A stretch of 64,000 bases of DNA from Corynebacterium cystitidis. GTDB lineage: Bacteria > Actinomycetota > Actinomycetes > Mycobacteriales > Mycobacteriaceae. The stretch covers positions 992,001-1,056,000 of the forward strand of contig NZ_LT906473.1 of NCBI RefSeq assembly GCF_900187295.1, given 5' to 3'. The position numbers were made by a program, and so were the translations under genes. Below the pieces are notes generated by a model that was given only the letters and a program-made list of their open reading frames with translations, ran no database searches and had not been told where the DNA came from. Position 1 is the stretch's first letter; each line of letters opens with the position of its first letter. Shown piece by piece: positions 8,543 through 18,096 of the stretch.

Positions 8543-9787
8543 ATGTCTAGCACCGCACAATCTGCAATGCCTACCACCAAGGCGACAATTTCCACCGAAG
8601 CCACGGCGGGTTCCAACTCCACAAGGATGAACGCGTACGACAAGCTGTACACAGGGGAGGGCGGTATCGACTTCATTGGCCGTTCCAAACTTTGGTACAT
8701 CATCACCATCGCGCTGATTGTGATCTCCCTGCTATCGATCATTTTCCGCGGGTTTGATCTGTCTATTGATTTCGAGGGCGGTACCAAGATGTCCATGCAG
8801 GCTGGGGATCTTGTCGCAGAGGAGGTTGAAGACACCTTTATTGAAGCTACAGGCGTTGAACCGGAATTAACGCAAATCGTGGGTGCGGGTGATTCCCGCA
8901 CCCTGGAAATCAACTCCCAGCACTTGACCCAGGAACAGATCGATTCTGCCCGGATGGCGATCTACGAAGAACACCAGCCGATGAACGCCCTGGGCGAGGC
9001 AACTCCTGATGCCATTGGTGATTCGACAGTGTCTGAATCTTGGGGTTCCACGATTACAGAGCGCATGATTCTCGCGTTGGTGGTCTTCCTTGTCGCAGCC
9101 GCAGTCTACGTCGCAGTGCGTTTGGAGAAAGAAATGGCTGTTGCCGCCATGGCAGCGCTGTTCGTTGACGGCATTGTGATCATGGGTATTTATTCGGTCT
9201 TCGGCTTGGAGGTGTCTCCGGCGATGATCATTGGTTTGCTCACGGTGCTCACGTTCTCGATTTATGACACGGTGATTGTGTTCGACAAGGTGAAGGAGAA
9301 CACCTCCGGAGTGCTTGAATCACGCAGATCTACGTACGCAGAGGAGGCCAACCTCGCTGTGAACCAAACGGTGATGCGGTCAATTTCGACGTCAGTAATT
9401 TCAGCCTTACCGATTGTGGCTTTGTTGGTCGTCGCTGTCTGGCTGTTGGGTGTCGGCACACTGAAAGATCTTGCCTTGATTCAGCTGCTTGGCGTTCTCG
9501 TCGGCATCTTCTCGTCTCTCTTCTTGGCTACTCCACTGCTGGTCAGCATCGTTAACCGCGAAGAAAAACACAAAAAGCACAACAAAGCTGTGGCTGACTT
9601 CCGGGCTCAACGCGATGGATCCGCAGAACTTGACGAAGCCACGTCCGACTCCGCTGTAGAGGATAATCTCGGTGGCCCGAAGCGTCGTGTCAGCACTCTC
9701 GTTTCTGATGACCGCGTGCCAGCGGATGAAGATGTGACAGTGCGCGACGCGCCACGCACGTCAACTTGGAGGCCCGACCGTCGTTAG
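8543..9787 (+). CDS. secF: Protein translocase subunit SecF
   Basis: A 414-aa partner of SecD. An N-terminal cytoplasmic leader of about 45 residues precedes the first membrane helix. The family segments FRGFDLSIDFEGGTKM and LTVLTFSIYDTVIVFDKVKEN are clear, followed by the second helix block and a hydrophilic C-terminal tail of about 90 residues that ends close to a run of Arg and Asp. It is translated from the same message as secD (2-bp gap, with GAGGAG inside the secD end). A weak CCTGG/CCAGG hairpin follows the stop. Confidence 0.94.
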   Translation: MSSTAQSAMPTTKATISTEATAGSNSTRMNAYDKLYTGEGGIDFIGRSKLWYIITIALIVISLLSIIFRGFDLSIDFEGGTKMSMQAGDLVAEEVEDTFIEATGVEPELTQIVGAGDSRTLEINSQHLTQEQIDSARMAIYEEHQPMNALGEATPDAIGDSTVSESWGSTITERMILALVVFLVAAAVYVAVRLEKEMAVAAMAALFVDGIVIMGIYSVFGLEVSPAMIIGLLTVLTFSIYDTVIVFDKVKENTSGVLESRRSTYAEEANLAVNQTVMRSISTSVISALPIVALLVVAVWLLGVGTLKDLALIQLLGVLVGIFSSLFLATPLLVSIVNREEKHKKHNKAVADFRAQRDGSAELDEATSDSAVEDNLGGPKRRVSTLVSDDRVPADEDVTVRDAPRTSTWRPDRR

Positions 9788-9817
9788 TCCTGGTAAGTGC
9801 CCAGGTGCGCCCAAGAG

Positions 9818-9823
9818 TAAAAT
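9818..9823 (+). promoter_or_regulatory. Putative -10 element (TAAAAT) for the lipoprotein gene
   Basis: TAAAAT lies 34 bp before the GTG start at 9858, which has its own GAGGT ribosome-binding site. No good -35 box is visible. Confidence 0.4.
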
Positions 9824-9857
9824 GTGTCTTTTATTCGGCTCGAAATGAGGTAATTCT

Positions 9858-11492
9858 GTGCGCATCGCTATCCGCTTTTTCCGCAGCATCATGGTTACTT
9901 TGAGTGCGGCTACGCTGCTGTTCGGTTGCGCGGAAACCCCAGTATCGGGCCCGGGACCAGAGCTGAAGTCCACCGATCACTTTGGCTACCAGGTGGCGGT
10001 TCCTTTGCTGACTACAAACGCTGGATCTGAGGTGGGTGTTTCAACTAACGCCCATTTACTTTCTGTGCGGTTGTATCCTGCGGTGTTCGTTCCTGGGCCG
10101 AGCGGGCAGATGATTCCCAATTCGGATTTGGTCACCACACAGGTTCTGCCGGGAGCGCAGCGACAAGTCGTGTATACACTATCGCCAGACGCGGTGTTTT
10201 CGGATGGCACTCATGTTACGTGCACCGATTTTTTGTTGGCCTACAAGGCAGGTGCGTATCCGGAACTCTTCGGCTCTCACATGCCGGTGATGGATCAAGT
10301 GGAACGATTGAATTGTCTGCCAGGCGCGAAACAATTCACAGCGGTTTTCAAGCCTGGTCAGGGTGGTCGCTGGCGTGAATTATTCGGCCCGGGCACTGTG
10401 CTGCCTTCTCACGCGGTGGCACGCAAAGTTAACATGGATGCAACTCAGTTTGTCGAAGCTCTTGAATCGGACGACCCAACCGAGATGGAGCCGATTGCAC
10501 GAGTGTGGCGCGAAGGTTTCAACTTAGCCAACTACGATCCTGAAATGCAGGTTTCTTTCGGCCCGTTCCGCATCGACGGTGTCGGTGATAGTGGCGAAGT
10601 AACCCTGGTACGCAATGACTACTACTACGGCGACCAGGCGGCGTTGGACACGGTGGTGGTGTGGCCATCGACAGCAGACTCTGGGAAGTTGGTGGATGAG
10701 GGTGCTTTGCGGGTAGGTGATATCCATGAGGCTGACCCTGCATGGGTGGATCTCAACACGGAAGGTAGCCCGTACACGATAGAAACCCGGGTGGGCGAAT
10801 TGACCGATACTTTGCGTCTGGAAGAATCGGGTGCGTGGGCGATGCCGGAGTACCGTCAAGCTTTAGCAAAATGTATTGACCGAAACGCCGTCGCGGCCGC
10901 TTCATCGGCGGTGTCAGGTGTTGATGTTCCGGCTGTGGGGGTGCATGTTGTCGACCACTTCGACCCGCTTGCTCGTCAGCTAGCAGATATTGTTGATCCG
11001 CATATCGCTCCTGATTTTCAAGCAGCAAGTCTTGCACAGGCAACCGAGCTTCGCGTGGGTTATTCGGCGCCAAATGAGCGAAAAGCTGCGATGGTCGAGG
11101 CGATGAGGGTGTCGTGTGAACCCGCTGGCATTGCGATTATTGATGCAACCGAGGAAGGTAAGACGCTTGCCGATGTCGGAGGTTATGGAATCGGTGAATG
11201 GGGAGAGCAGACTATTGAGGACGGCAGCATTGATGCTTTTCTCGGCGCGGTGGACCCGTTGACGGAATACAGTACTGCGGAACCACGGTCGAGCGAACTT
11301 GAGGATTTGCGGGCGGCTGAAGAGGAACTTTGGGCAGAATTGTCGAGGATTCCACTTGCAGCCCAGCCCCGTTCGTTCATCGTTGACCGTCATGTGGGTA
11401 ACGTTGTGGTGTACACCGGAACCGCCGGAATCGGTTGGAATATGGATCGGTGGCAAGTAGCGAATGAGGAACCTACCAGTGAGCCAGATTAA
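9858..11492 (+). CDS. ABC-transporter family 5 solute-binding lipoprotein
   Basis: A 544-aa exported lipoprotein. The signal peptide has a basic start (RIAIRFFR), a hydrophobic core and the lipobox LLFGC, with the lipidated Cys near residue 24. Recognisable family-5 (oligopeptide/DppA-type) features include [25 protein letters not shown] and [25 protein letters not shown]. No permease or ATPase genes are adjacent, so the substrate is unknown. A lipoprotein at this exact position between secF and apt is conserved in mycobacteria (Rv2585c), so the association is ancient. Its 3' end overlaps the apt start region. Confidence 0.85.
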   Translation: MRIAIRFFRSIMVTLSAATLLFGCAETPVSGPGPELKSTDHFGYQVAVPLLTTNAGSEVGVSTNAHLLSVRLYPAVFVPGPSGQMIPNSDLVTTQVLPGAQRQVVYTLSPDAVFSDGTHVTCTDFLLAYKAGAYPELFGSHMPVMDQVERLNCLPGAKQFTAVFKPGQGGRWRELFGPGTVLPSHAVARKVNMDATQFVEALESDDPTEMEPIARVWREGFNLANYDPEMQVSFGPFRIDGVGDSGEVTLVRNDYYYGDQAALDTVVVWPSTADSGKLVDEGALRVGDIHEADPAWVDLNTEGSPYTIETRVGELTDTLRLEESGAWAMPEYRQALAKCIDRNAVAAASSAVSGVDVPAVGVHVVDHFDPLARQLADIVDPHIAPDFQAASLAQATELRVGYSAPNERKAAMVEAMRVSCEPAGIAIIDATEEGKTLADVGGYGIGEWGEQTIEDGSIDAFLGAVDPLTEYSTAEPRSSELEDLRAAEEELWAELSRIPLAAQPRSFIVDRHVGNVVVYTGTAGIGWNMDRWQVANEEPTSEPD

Positions 11493-12042
11493 ATACGCAC
11501 ACTCCCGCGAAGCGCTGAAAGCGAAGATGCGCTACGTCCAGGACTTTCCTGAGCAGGGCGTGTTATTTGAAGACTTAACACCAGTGTTAGCAGACGGCGA
11601 GGCCCTGTCCGTTATCATCAGAGATTTGTCAACAGCGTGTCGACGTCTCGGGGCAGACATGATTGGTGGCCTTGATGCCCGCGGTTTTTTATTGGGCTCG
11701 GCTGTCGCCTACGACCTCGGCGTTGGGGTGCTGGCCATCCGTAAGAAGGGCAAGCTTCCGCCACCGGTTTTTACGCAGGAGTATGAGACGGAATACAGCT
11801 CTGCGGCACTCGAGATTCCTGTGGACGGGATCGATCTCAAATCCAAGAAGGTAGTGCTTGTCGACGATGTCCTTGCCACCGGCGGTACCTTAATTGCTGC
11901 TACTGAACTGATAGAGCAGGCTGGGGGAGCGGTGGCTGGCTATGTCGTTGTCCTCGAGGTGGAAGGCCTCGGTGGGCGGCAGCGAGTGGAGGGGCGGGCT
12001 CCCCTGATCGTGCTTGACGACGATACCGTGGATGCTGGCTAA
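11479..12042 (+). CDS. apt: Adenine phosphoribosyltransferase
   Basis: A 187-aa type I phosphoribosyltransferase that makes AMP from adenine and PRPP (purine salvage). The PRPP loop [15 protein letters not shown] lies near residue 116, and the N-terminal [15 protein letters not shown] and [12 protein letters not shown] motifs are typical. GTG 11479 is preferred because GAGGA lies 8 nt upstream and the family N-terminus begins close to it; in-frame ATG 11464 would add 5 residues. Either start overlaps the lipoprotein gene (stop 11492), suggesting coupling. The order lipoprotein-apt-rel is conserved in mycobacteria. Confidence 0.93.
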   Translation: MSQIKYAHSREALKAKMRYVQDFPEQGVLFEDLTPVLADGEALSVIIRDLSTACRRLGADMIGGLDARGFLLGSAVAYDLGVGVLAIRKKGKLPPPVFTQEYETEYSSAALEIPVDGIDLKSKKVVLVDDVLATGGTLIAATELIEQAGGAVAGYVVVLEVEGLGGRQRVEGRAPLIVLDDDTVDAG

Positions 12043-12122
12043 AGCGTCAGTCCCGCGGAGTATCATGGTGGAAATCAGCACAGGATTGGAAGGTCGCAAT
12101 GCGAAGGGTGGAGGAGGCGACA

Positions 12123-14396
12123 ATGACTCAGGAAAAAAGCCAACGCCTGACGGGTATGCGAGGTGTCTCTGCGCGGCTTGCGCGTTCTCTCACCGGAGGT
12201 CGAGCACGCACAAACCCAGTACTTGACCCATTGCTTTCGATTCACCGCGAATTTCACCCCAAAGCAGACGTAGAAACGCTGTCTCGTGCTTATGACACTG
12301 CCGAGCGGTTACATGAGGGAGTGCTGCGTAAGTCTGGTGATCCTTATATCACCCACCCGTTGGCCGTTGCCACGATTTGTGCTGAAATCGGCATGGACAC
12401 GACCACGTTGATCGCGGCTTTGCTTCACGACACGGTGGAAGATACAGACTACACGCTGGAGGAACTCAATGAGGATTTTGGCCCAGAGGTCGCGCGCCTC
12501 GTCGACGGCGTAACCAAACTGGACAAGGTGGCGCTTGGTGCCGCGGCTGAGGCGGAGACCATTCGCAAGATGATTGTTGCAATGGCGCAGGACCCTCGTG
12601 TGCTCGTGATTAAGGTTGGCGACCGGCTCCACAATATGCGCACCATGCGCTTCTTGCCGCCGGAAAAGCAGGCGAAGAAAGCCCGTCAGACGCTCGAAGT
12701 TATCGCTCCTCTAGCACACCGGCTGGGGATGGCCAGCGTGAAGTGGGAGTTGGAAGACCTTTCCTTCGCGATTTTGTATCCCAAGAAATACGAAGAGATT
12801 GTCCGGTTGGTCGCAGACCGAGCGCCGTCGCGTGACCGCGCACTGCGCGAGATTTCGCAGCACGTAGGAGCTGAACTGAAGGCCAATAATGTGAGCGCCG
12901 AAATCCGGGGGCGTCCCAAACATTATTGGTCGATCTATCAAAAGATGGTGGTGCGTGGACGCGAGTTCGATGAAATCTTCGACCTAGTAGGAATCCGTGT
13001 ACTTGTCGACACCATCTCAGACTGTTATGCGGCCATTGGTGTGGTGCACTCGCTGTACTCGGCGATGCCAGGCAGGTTCAAAGACTATATCTCTAACCCG
13101 CGTTTCGGTGTATACCAATCCTTGCACACCACGGTGATGACGGATGCGGGGCGCCCACTGGAAATCCAAGTGCGGACCCACGAGATGCACTATAACGCTG
13201 AATTCGGGGTTGCTGCGCACTGGCGGTATAAGGAAACCAAGGGATCACATAAGGGCGACCAGACCGAAATCGATCAGATGTCGTGGATGCGCCAGCTGCT
13301 CGACTGGCAGAAGGAAGCCGCAGACCCCAACGAGTTCCTCGACTCGTTGAGGTATGACTTGAGCGCAAAGCAAATATTCGCGTTCACTCCGAAGGGCGAT
13401 GTAATTAATCTTCCCGCCGGATCAACGCCGGTTGATTTCGCTTATGCCGTGCACACCGAGGTAGGCCACCGTTGTATCGGGGCAAAAGTAAATGGCAAAC
13501 TAGTGGCACTGGAATCTGAGCTTCAATCCGGTGACCGAGTCGAAGTATTCACCTCCAAGGACCCTAACGCCGGGCCTTCCCATGACTGGCAAGATTTCGT
13601 GGTCTCGCCGCGGGCCAAAGCTAAGATTCGCCAATGGTTCGCGAAGGAGCGTCGTGAAGAGCACCTCGAGGCAGGCCGAGATGCCCTCGCAGCCGAGGTT
13701 CAGCGTGGCGGGCTTCCGATGCATCGGTTGTTCACCGCGGAATCCATGCGCAAGGTCGCCACCCAGCTGCATTACCCGGATGTCGATGCGCTGTACACCG
13801 CGATCGGCGCGGGAACAGTGTCGGCCCAGCATGTGGCACATCAGCTCATGGCGATGTTCGGCGATGAAGACGACGCCGTCGATGCGCTCACCGCACGTAC
13901 ACCGCTGTCGAAACTGGTGACTCCTCAGCAAACCTCCGGTAACGAAACGGGAGTGCTTGTCGACGGGTCTCCGGATGTGATGGCGAAACTGGCAAAGTGC
14001 TGCCAACCTGTTCCAGGCGACGAGATTCTTGGTTTTGTGACTCGCGGAGGTGGGGTGTCTGTGCACCGCACTGACTGCACAAATGCTCCAAAGTTACAGG
14101 AAGAACCAGAGCGTCTATTGCCGGTGGAGTGGGCTGGGGATGGTTCCGGTGGTCATGGTTTCTCCGCGACACTGCAGATTGAAGCTTTAGACCGCTACGG
14201 TTTGCTCGCAGAACTCACCAGGATCTTGACGGAACAGAAACTTTCCGTGATGGCGCTAAATTCCAAGCTGGGAGACGACCGAGTGGCGATGATTAAGTTT
14301 ACTGTCGGCGTATCTGACACTAAGCAGCTCGGTGCGATTATGAATCAATTGCGCAACGTCGAGGGCGTGTTCGACATCTATCGAGTCACTGCCTAA
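12123..14396 (+). CDS. rel: Bifunctional (p)ppGpp synthetase/hydrolase Rel (RSH)
   Basis: A 757-aa stringent-response enzyme. Order of domains: HD hydrolase ([12 protein letters not shown] and [16 protein letters not shown], residues about 65-150), synthetase ([15 protein letters not shown] and [12 protein letters not shown], about 245-360), TGS ([23 protein letters not shown], about 420), a zinc-binding region with [13 protein letters not shown], and a C-terminal ACT domain. Hydrolase HD residues and the synthetase core are both intact, so it should make and degrade (p)ppGpp. ATG 12123 follows GGAGGAGG; an upstream in-frame ATG at 12099 would place that site inside the coding region. Confidence 0.95.
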   Translation: MTQEKSQRLTGMRGVSARLARSLTGGRARTNPVLDPLLSIHREFHPKADVETLSRAYDTAERLHEGVLRKSGDPYITHPLAVATICAEIGMDTTTLIAALLHDTVEDTDYTLEELNEDFGPEVARLVDGVTKLDKVALGAAAEAETIRKMIVAMAQDPRVLVIKVGDRLHNMRTMRFLPPEKQAKKARQTLEVIAPLAHRLGMASVKWELEDLSFAILYPKKYEEIVRLVADRAPSRDRALREISQHVGAELKANNVSAEIRGRPKHYWSIYQKMVVRGREFDEIFDLVGIRVLVDTISDCYAAIGVVHSLYSAMPGRFKDYISNPRFGVYQSLHTTVMTDAGRPLEIQVRTHEMHYNAEFGVAAHWRYKETKGSHKGDQTEIDQMSWMRQLLDWQKEAADPNEFLDSLRYDLSAKQIFAFTPKGDVINLPAGSTPVDFAYAVHTEVGHRCIGAKVNGKLVALESELQSGDRVEVFTSKDPNAGPSHDWQDFVVSPRAKAKIRQWFAKERREEHLEAGRDALAAEVQRGGLPMHRLFTAESMRKVATQLHYPDVDALYTAIGAGTVSAQHVAHQLMAMFGDEDDAVDALTARTPLSKLVTPQQTSGNETGVLVDGSPDVMAKLAKCCQPVPGDEILGFVTRGGGVSVHRTDCTNAPKLQEEPERLLPVEWAGDGSGGHGFSATLQIEALDRYGLLAELTRILTEQKLSVMALNSKLGDDRVAMIKFTVGVSDTKQLGAIMNQLRNVEGVFDIYRVTA

Positions 14397-14472
14397 ACCA
14401 TGAGTTTGCGAAGCAGAGTTAACTTCCGTCGCACCATGTATTAACCCACGGTGAATTCTTGGGAAGCGGAAA

Positions 14473-14961
14473 GTGGCCACCTGTGCAAACAAGTGTAGGG
14501 ACAATGGCAACCTCGGGTCGAAAGGACTGAAAGCAGGTCAAACTAATACGGTGGAGCTGACCTCACTGAATTATTCGACCGATGGTGAGCCACTTGCGAA
14601 CACCGTGACTCTAAGGATTGGAGACACCGACATCACCACTAACATCGACAACAGCACTACTGAGGATGACAAGGGGTTTGGCGAGTTTGGTCGCGCCACT
14701 GTTGACATTAGTCTTCCTGCTGAGCTGAGTGGTGAACAGACGCTCACCGTTACTACCGACGCCGGTACAGATATCTCCATGCCGGTTCAGGTCGCTGAAG
14801 TGGCAGCTGTTGCCCCTGTTCCTGCTCACTCAGCAACTGCGTTTTCCTCCAGCCCCGTCGTCGGTGCAATGCTTAGTCTCGCCGCCATCTTGGGCCTCGG
14901 GGGTCTTATCGCGGTGCTATTCCCGAACCAGATTGACGCTGCCCTGACTAACTTGATTTAA
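14473..14961 (+). pseudogene. Probable remnant of a surface UshA/5'-nucleotidase-like protein (C-terminal part)
   Basis: The open frame encodes about 160 aa with no signal peptide: a Thr/Asp-rich beta-type domain (segments LTSLNYSTDGEPLANTVTLRIGD and GEQTLTVTTDAGTDISMPVQV) followed by a hydrophobic helix (about residues 125-150) and a short tail. This resembles, from memory, the C-terminal end of secreted corynebacterial 5'-nucleotidase/UDP-sugar hydrolases. An in-frame stop lies at 14452 and no good start codon or ribosome-binding site is visible; GTG 14473 or 14551 would be needed. The likely reading is the decayed 3' end of a longer surface-protein gene. An expressed short protein cannot be excluded. 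Confidence 0.5.
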
Positions 14962-14991
14962 GAAGCACTAATGTCCCTGGGCATGAGAAAA

Positions 14992-15018
14992 CCGCTGTTC
15001 CTACACGGGGGACAGCGG
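14992..15018. terminator. Bidirectional terminator between convergent genes
   Basis: CCGCTGTTCC (14992-15001) pairs with GGGACAGCGG (15009-15018) with one G-U wobble and a 7-base loop. It is flanked by AAAA on the left and TTAAAACTT on the right, so it can serve both strands. Confidence 0.65.
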
Positions 15019-15053
15019 CTTAAAACTTAGTAAGCTGTGCTGAATCTCAGCGA

Positions 15054-15413
15054 TTAAGGCTGCAGATACTTCTGGGTAAATGCGAAGACGGCACCTAGAG
15101 CGGTGATGATCGCGGTGAAAACGCTGATCCAAGCCTTGATGTCCTCTGGCTGCTGATCCTGGATGGAGGAACCGAAAGCCTTGGAAGAACCATCCTTAGG
15201 CTCTTCTTTCTTATCGCCCTCTTTGCCCTTGTCGGCGTCGTCTTTGGTGTCCTTGTCTTTGTCGCCATCGGTAGGTTCGGTGGTGACGACCTTATCCTTC
15301 TTTTCCTCTGCGGTTACCTCTGGTTCAGGCGTTTCAGCCAGCGCGACGGTGGTGCCTGCGGTAGCGACGGTGAGTGCGGTTGCAGCTGCAACCAGAGACT
15401 TACGGAGCTTCAT
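15054..15413 (-). CDS. Small secreted acidic/lysine-rich protein with C-terminal membrane helix
   Basis: A 119-aa protein that I do not recognise as a named family. It has a clear signal peptide (MKLRKSLVAAATALTVATAG, predicted cut after VALA near residue 27), a central low-complexity region of about 50 residues almost entirely Lys, Asp, Glu, Thr and Gly, and a C-terminal hydrophobic helix (about residues 95-112) followed by QKYLQP. There is no LPXTG signal. The layout fits a small envelope protein anchored at its C-terminus with a charged stalk; similar anonymous proteins occur in corynebacteria. ATG 15413 is preceded by AGAAAGA. It is convergent with the nucleotidase remnant and shares the terminator with it. 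Confidence 0.75.
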   Translation of the reverse strand: MKLRKSLVAAATALTVATAGTTVALAETPEPEVTAEEKKDKVVTTEPTDGDKDKDTKDDADKGKEGDKKEEPKDGSSKAFGSSIQDQQPEDIKAWISVFTAIITALGAVFAFTQKYLQP

Positions 15414-15717
15414 GTAAACCCAATCTTTCTGATACGGCGTTAATTACTGCTATGAGACAATAGTCTTAAAAGAGGTTTCTGGCAAGATTAGTTTGGGTGT
15501 GTCTCACGGCTCCTTAGCCTAAGGGCTACCTGTGTAATTAAGTCTTTTAATGATTCTCTTGGGAAAACTAAAGGGTTCCCATTTCCTGCCTGGGTCATTG
15601 AATAAACACAATTCTTCTCGCTGCCTTGGCGTTCGGTAAACTTCCAGTGGATGCACATGAAAAATTCCCTAAACATGTGGAAACAAAACTAAGAATGTCC
15701 AGCATGTTAAGCACATG
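15414..15717. other. AT-rich intergenic region
   Basis: About 300 bp, visibly more AT-rich than its surroundings, holding the promoter region of the small secreted protein (minus strand). A 62-codon minus-strand frame inside it (15488-15676) has no ribosome-binding site or recognisable features. I see no RNA gene or repeat. Confidence 0.5.
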
Positions 15718-15748
15718 AAACCCCGAGCATTTAGGATGCTCGGGGTTT
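15718..15748. terminator. Strong bidirectional terminator after the cyclophilin gene
   Basis: A perfect 13-bp stem, AAACCCCGAGCAT (15718-15730) against ATGCTCGGGGTTT (15736-15748), with a 5-base loop. The outer A/T pairs give a T-tract on both strands. It lies 61 bp past the cyclophilin stop. Confidence 0.85.
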
Positions 15749-15808
15749 CCTCAAGATGGGGGTTAAAACGGGGGTAATTGCACCAAGTTGGAAGTGCTTT
15801 TACCAACC

Positions 15809-16696
15809 CTACTCCACAACTTGCGCTTCGTTGATTCGTACTTCCTCCGCTGGTGCACCGTCACCGGCGGGTGCCGATTGCGGTTCCAAGCCTGTTTCGG
15901 CGATGGAGTCAAGCGTCGCTAGACCCTCATCGTTGATCTGGCCAAAGTAGGTGTACGCAGGCGGCAGCCCACCGTCACCGTAGTTCAAAAAGAACTGGGA
16001 ACCATTGGTATTTGGCCCGGCATTGGCCATGGCGATGGTACCGCGCTCGTAGACCACAGGGGTAGAGGTGTCTTCGGTTTCGTCGGTTGGGAATTCATTG
16101 TCGAACTGGAAACCTGGGCCACCCGAACCGGTGCCGGTTGGGTCACCACATTGAAGAACCTGCAAGGTGTCACCGGTGGTCATGCGGTGGCAGACGGTAT
16201 CGTCATAGTAATCGTTTTCCACCAAGTGGACAATCGCGTTGACCGTGCAAGGGGCAACCGATCGATCCAACTCCATACCAATCGGTCCAGCTGATGTGTC
16301 GAGTTCGACAGTGACAGTCCCCTCGGTAGATACATTTTCGCCGTCGGGCAGGCCAACATCTTTCGCCGGGTCGCCGTCCTCGTTATAGGTACAGGTCACT
16401 GTGGGAGGAAGGGCTTCTGCGCGCTCGGTAGCTAGCGTCTCAAAATCGGCCAAGGGGTCCGTATTTTCTGGTGTCTCATCGGCGGACTCGCTGGTGGCTT
16501 GGTCTTCGGCCACAACTTCTTCGTCCTCATTGTTGTATGTGGCCGCCCAGTAGATACCACCGACGATGGCAACGAGAACCACTGCTGCGATGAGCACTAC
16601 AGTCAGTGGCTGGGTCTTTTCTTTGCGGTCACGCGCATTAAGTGCGCCTTCTAGCTCTTTCAAGGCGTCTTTACCGCGCTGCTTGTTACTGCTCAC
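15809..16696 (-). CDS. ppiB: Membrane-anchored peptidyl-prolyl cis-trans isomerase (cyclophilin)
   Basis: A 295-aa protein with a cytoplasmic N-terminal segment, one membrane helix (about residues 31-51), an acidic linker and an extracytoplasmic cyclophilin domain from about residue 120. Cyclophilin motifs include DDTVCHRMTTGD (catalytic Arg), LQCGDPTGTGSGGPG, GTIAMANAGPNTNGSQFF and YFGQI. It should help fold exported proteins. The CxxDG-like cysteines (CTYNED, APCTVN, VCHR, LQCGD) follow the actinobacterial subtype. Start is GTG at 16696. Gene order next to the hydrolase and hisS matches mycobacterial Rv2582-Rv2580c, with tpx inserted between. Confidence 0.9.
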   Translation of the reverse strand: MSSNKQRGKDALKELEGALNARDRKEKTQPLTVVLIAAVVLVAIVGGIYWAATYNNEDEEVVAEDQATSESADETPENTDPLADFETLATERAEALPPTVTCTYNEDGDPAKDVGLPDGENVSTEGTVTVELDTSAGPIGMELDRSVAPCTVNAIVHLVENDYYDDTVCHRMTTGDTLQVLQCGDPTGTGSGGPGFQFDNEFPTDETEDTSTPVVYERGTIAMANAGPNTNGSQFFLNYGDGGLPPAYTYFGQINDEGLATLDSIAETGLEPQSAPAGDGAPAEEVRINEAQVVE

Positions 16697-16828
16697 CTGG
16701 TTTAAACCTCGTTTCGATTGTGGGACAACTGGTCACGTTATGCCAACACTTTACTTCTGTACCATGCGTGAATGCGCACTGGCTCGGGCTAAGAGTAGCG
16801 AATCATGGCGAAGTGGGAGCTGCGTCAC

Positions 16829-16834
16829 TACAGT
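16829..16834 (+). promoter_or_regulatory. Putative -10 element (TACAGT), leaderless tpx
   Basis: TACAGT lies 7 nt before ATG 16842, and there is no ribosome-binding site, which fits a leaderless message. The gap 16697-16841 is shared with the divergent cyclophilin gene. Confidence 0.5.
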
Positions 16835-16841
16835 GGGGCCC

Positions 16842-17342
16842 ATGGCTAACGTTACTTTTGATTCTGCACCTGCAACCACCGCTGGAGAACTTCCCGCTAA
16901 GGGTGACCAGCTTCCGTCCTTCGAGCTTGTCGGCACCGACCTGTCTGCTGTGACCGACAAGGATTTCCAGGGTAAGCGCCTGGTTCTGAACATTTTCCCT
17001 TCGCTAGATACTGGTGTCTGTGCTAATTCCGTTCGCGAGTTCAATAAGCGTGCGCAGGACTTAGGCGATGACACCGTCGTTGTGAATATCTCCAAGGACC
17101 TGCCATTCGCTCAGGATCGCTTCTTGGAAGATAACGGCGTGGATAACGTCACCACCGGTTCCGCGTTCCGCTCGTCGTTTGGTGAGGACTTCGGCGTTAC
17201 ACTGCAGGACTCCCCACTGCAGGGTCTGTTGTCACGTTCAGTTGTTGTGACTGACACAGACCACAAGGTTGTCCACACTGAGCTGGTCAGCGAAATCACT
17301 ACCGAACCCAACTACGACGCTGCGATTGACGCATTGAAGTAG
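16842..17342 (+). CDS. tpx: Thiol peroxidase Tpx lacking the resolving cysteine
   Basis: A 166-aa atypical 2-Cys peroxiredoxin family member that reduces peroxides in the cytoplasm. The peroxidatic Cys60 is present in PSLDTGVCANSV, and the family segments DLPFAQDRF, AFRSSFGEDFGV and EITTEPNYDAA are clear. The resolving Cys, normally in the RFC motif near residue 95, is Leu here (RFL, codon TTG at 17124-17126), and Cys60 is the only cysteine in the protein. It must therefore work, if active, as a 1-Cys enzyme with an external thiol such as mycothiol. ATG 16842 is chosen because it gives the exact family N-terminus; longer readings run into the promoter. Confidence 0.92.
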   Translation: MANVTFDSAPATTAGELPAKGDQLPSFELVGTDLSAVTDKDFQGKRLVLNIFPSLDTGVCANSVREFNKRAQDLGDDTVVVNISKDLPFAQDRFLEDNGVDNVTTGSAFRSSFGEDFGVTLQDSPLQGLLSRSVVVTDTDHKVVHTELVSEITTEPNYDAAIDALK

Positions 17343-17353
17343 TTACAATAGTT

Positions 17354-17408
17354 CGCTTAACGACGACGGCCCCGCCGCTAGGGGACGTCGTCGTTAAGCG
17401 TTTCTTTG
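17354..17408 (+). terminator. Strong terminator after tpx
   Basis: A 20-bp stem with one mismatch: 17354-17373 (CGCTTAACGACGACG plus GCCCC) pairs with 17381-17400, loop GCCGCTA. TTTCTTT follows. Unusually long for the window; it is nearly symmetrical. Confidence 0.85.
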
Positions 17409-17410
17409 GC

Positions 17411-17416
17411 TAGGAT
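17411..17416 (+). promoter_or_regulatory. Putative -10 element (TAGGAT), leaderless hydrolase gene
   Basis: TAGGAT lies 7 nt before ATG 17424, directly after the tpx terminator. This supports the choice of ATG 17424 over the two closer upstream starts. Confidence 0.5.
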
Positions 17417-17423
17417 GACCCAC

Positions 17424-18077
17424 ATGAATATCGCAGGTTTTTCTGCAGGCCCCTACAAAACCAACTGCTATGTGGTGATCGGCGATGGCGCCGCAGTTGT
17501 GGTCGATCCCGGGATGCATGCCCAGGGCAAGGTGGAGGCTTACCTTCGTGAGCAAGGTGTTTGCCTCGAGGCGATCTACTTAACACACGGGCACATCGAC
17601 CATACTCGTGATGCAGGTGCGCTAGCGAAGAAGCACAACGCGCCGGTGTATATTCATGCTGAAGATGAGTACATGCTTGAGGCTGGTGACGGTGTTGCGC
17701 CGCGAACACGGCTGTTGTTTGATGCCGATAATATGATCCCGATTCCGGAACTGCGCTATTTCGTCGATGGTGAAACTGTCACACACGCCGGGTTTACAGT
17801 GCGTGTGGCGCACGCTCCGGGCCACTCTCCGGGCAGCGTCCTGTTGGTCCACGACGAAGTGTGTTTCAGTGGCGATGTATTGTTCCGAGGCACGATTGGG
17901 CGTACTGACATGGCAGAGTCTGATCCAGACGAAATGGAAAAGTCCTTGGCTGGTCCTGTCTGGGCGCTTGACGACGCCCTGTCGGTGCTGCCGGGACACG
18001 GGCCCACAACCTCGATGCGGATGGAACGTTCCTCCAACCCATATCTGCGCATGGCAAAGCAAAAATACCCGCAATAA
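17424..18077 (+). CDS. Metallo-beta-lactamase-fold hydrolase (glyoxalase II-like)
   Basis: A 217-aa member of the glyoxalase II-like branch of the metallo-beta-lactamase superfamily. The metal site motif HGHIDH appears in [14 protein letters not shown], with further ligands in [17 protein letters not shown] and VLPGHGPTT. The N-terminus [18 protein letters not shown] matches the family in related genomes. The substrate is unknown; hydroxyacylglutathione is unlikely because these bacteria use mycothiol. It sits immediately before hisS, as Rv2581c does in mycobacteria. ATG 17424 is favoured; TTG 17406 and ATG 17415 are in frame upstream. Confidence 0.85.
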   Translation: MNIAGFSAGPYKTNCYVVIGDGAAVVVDPGMHAQGKVEAYLREQGVCLEAIYLTHGHIDHTRDAGALAKKHNAPVYIHAEDEYMLEAGDGVAPRTRLLFDADNMIPIPELRYFVDGETVTHAGFTVRVAHAPGHSPGSVLLVHDEVCFSGDVLFRGTIGRTDMAESDPDEMEKSLAGPVWALDDALSVLPGHGPTTSMRMERSSNPYLRMAKQKYPQ

Positions 18078-18082
18078 GGTAC

Positions 18083-18088
18083 TAAGAT
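18083..18088 (+). promoter_or_regulatory. Putative -10 element (TAAGAT), leaderless hisS
   Basis: TAAGAT lies 8 nt before GTG 18097, only 5 bp after the stop of the hydrolase gene. There is no ribosome-binding site. I see no T-box leader. Confidence 0.45.
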
Positions 18089-18096
18089 GGCCGGGT

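Noticed and set aside
15488..15676. 62-codon minus-strand frame in the AT-rich gap
   Set aside because: No ribosome-binding site, no hydrophobic or conserved pattern; likely chance.
17354..17400. Long tpx 3' hairpin as a small RNA or CRISPR repeat
   Set aside because: A single copy followed by a T-rich stretch right after a stop codon; a terminator explains it.
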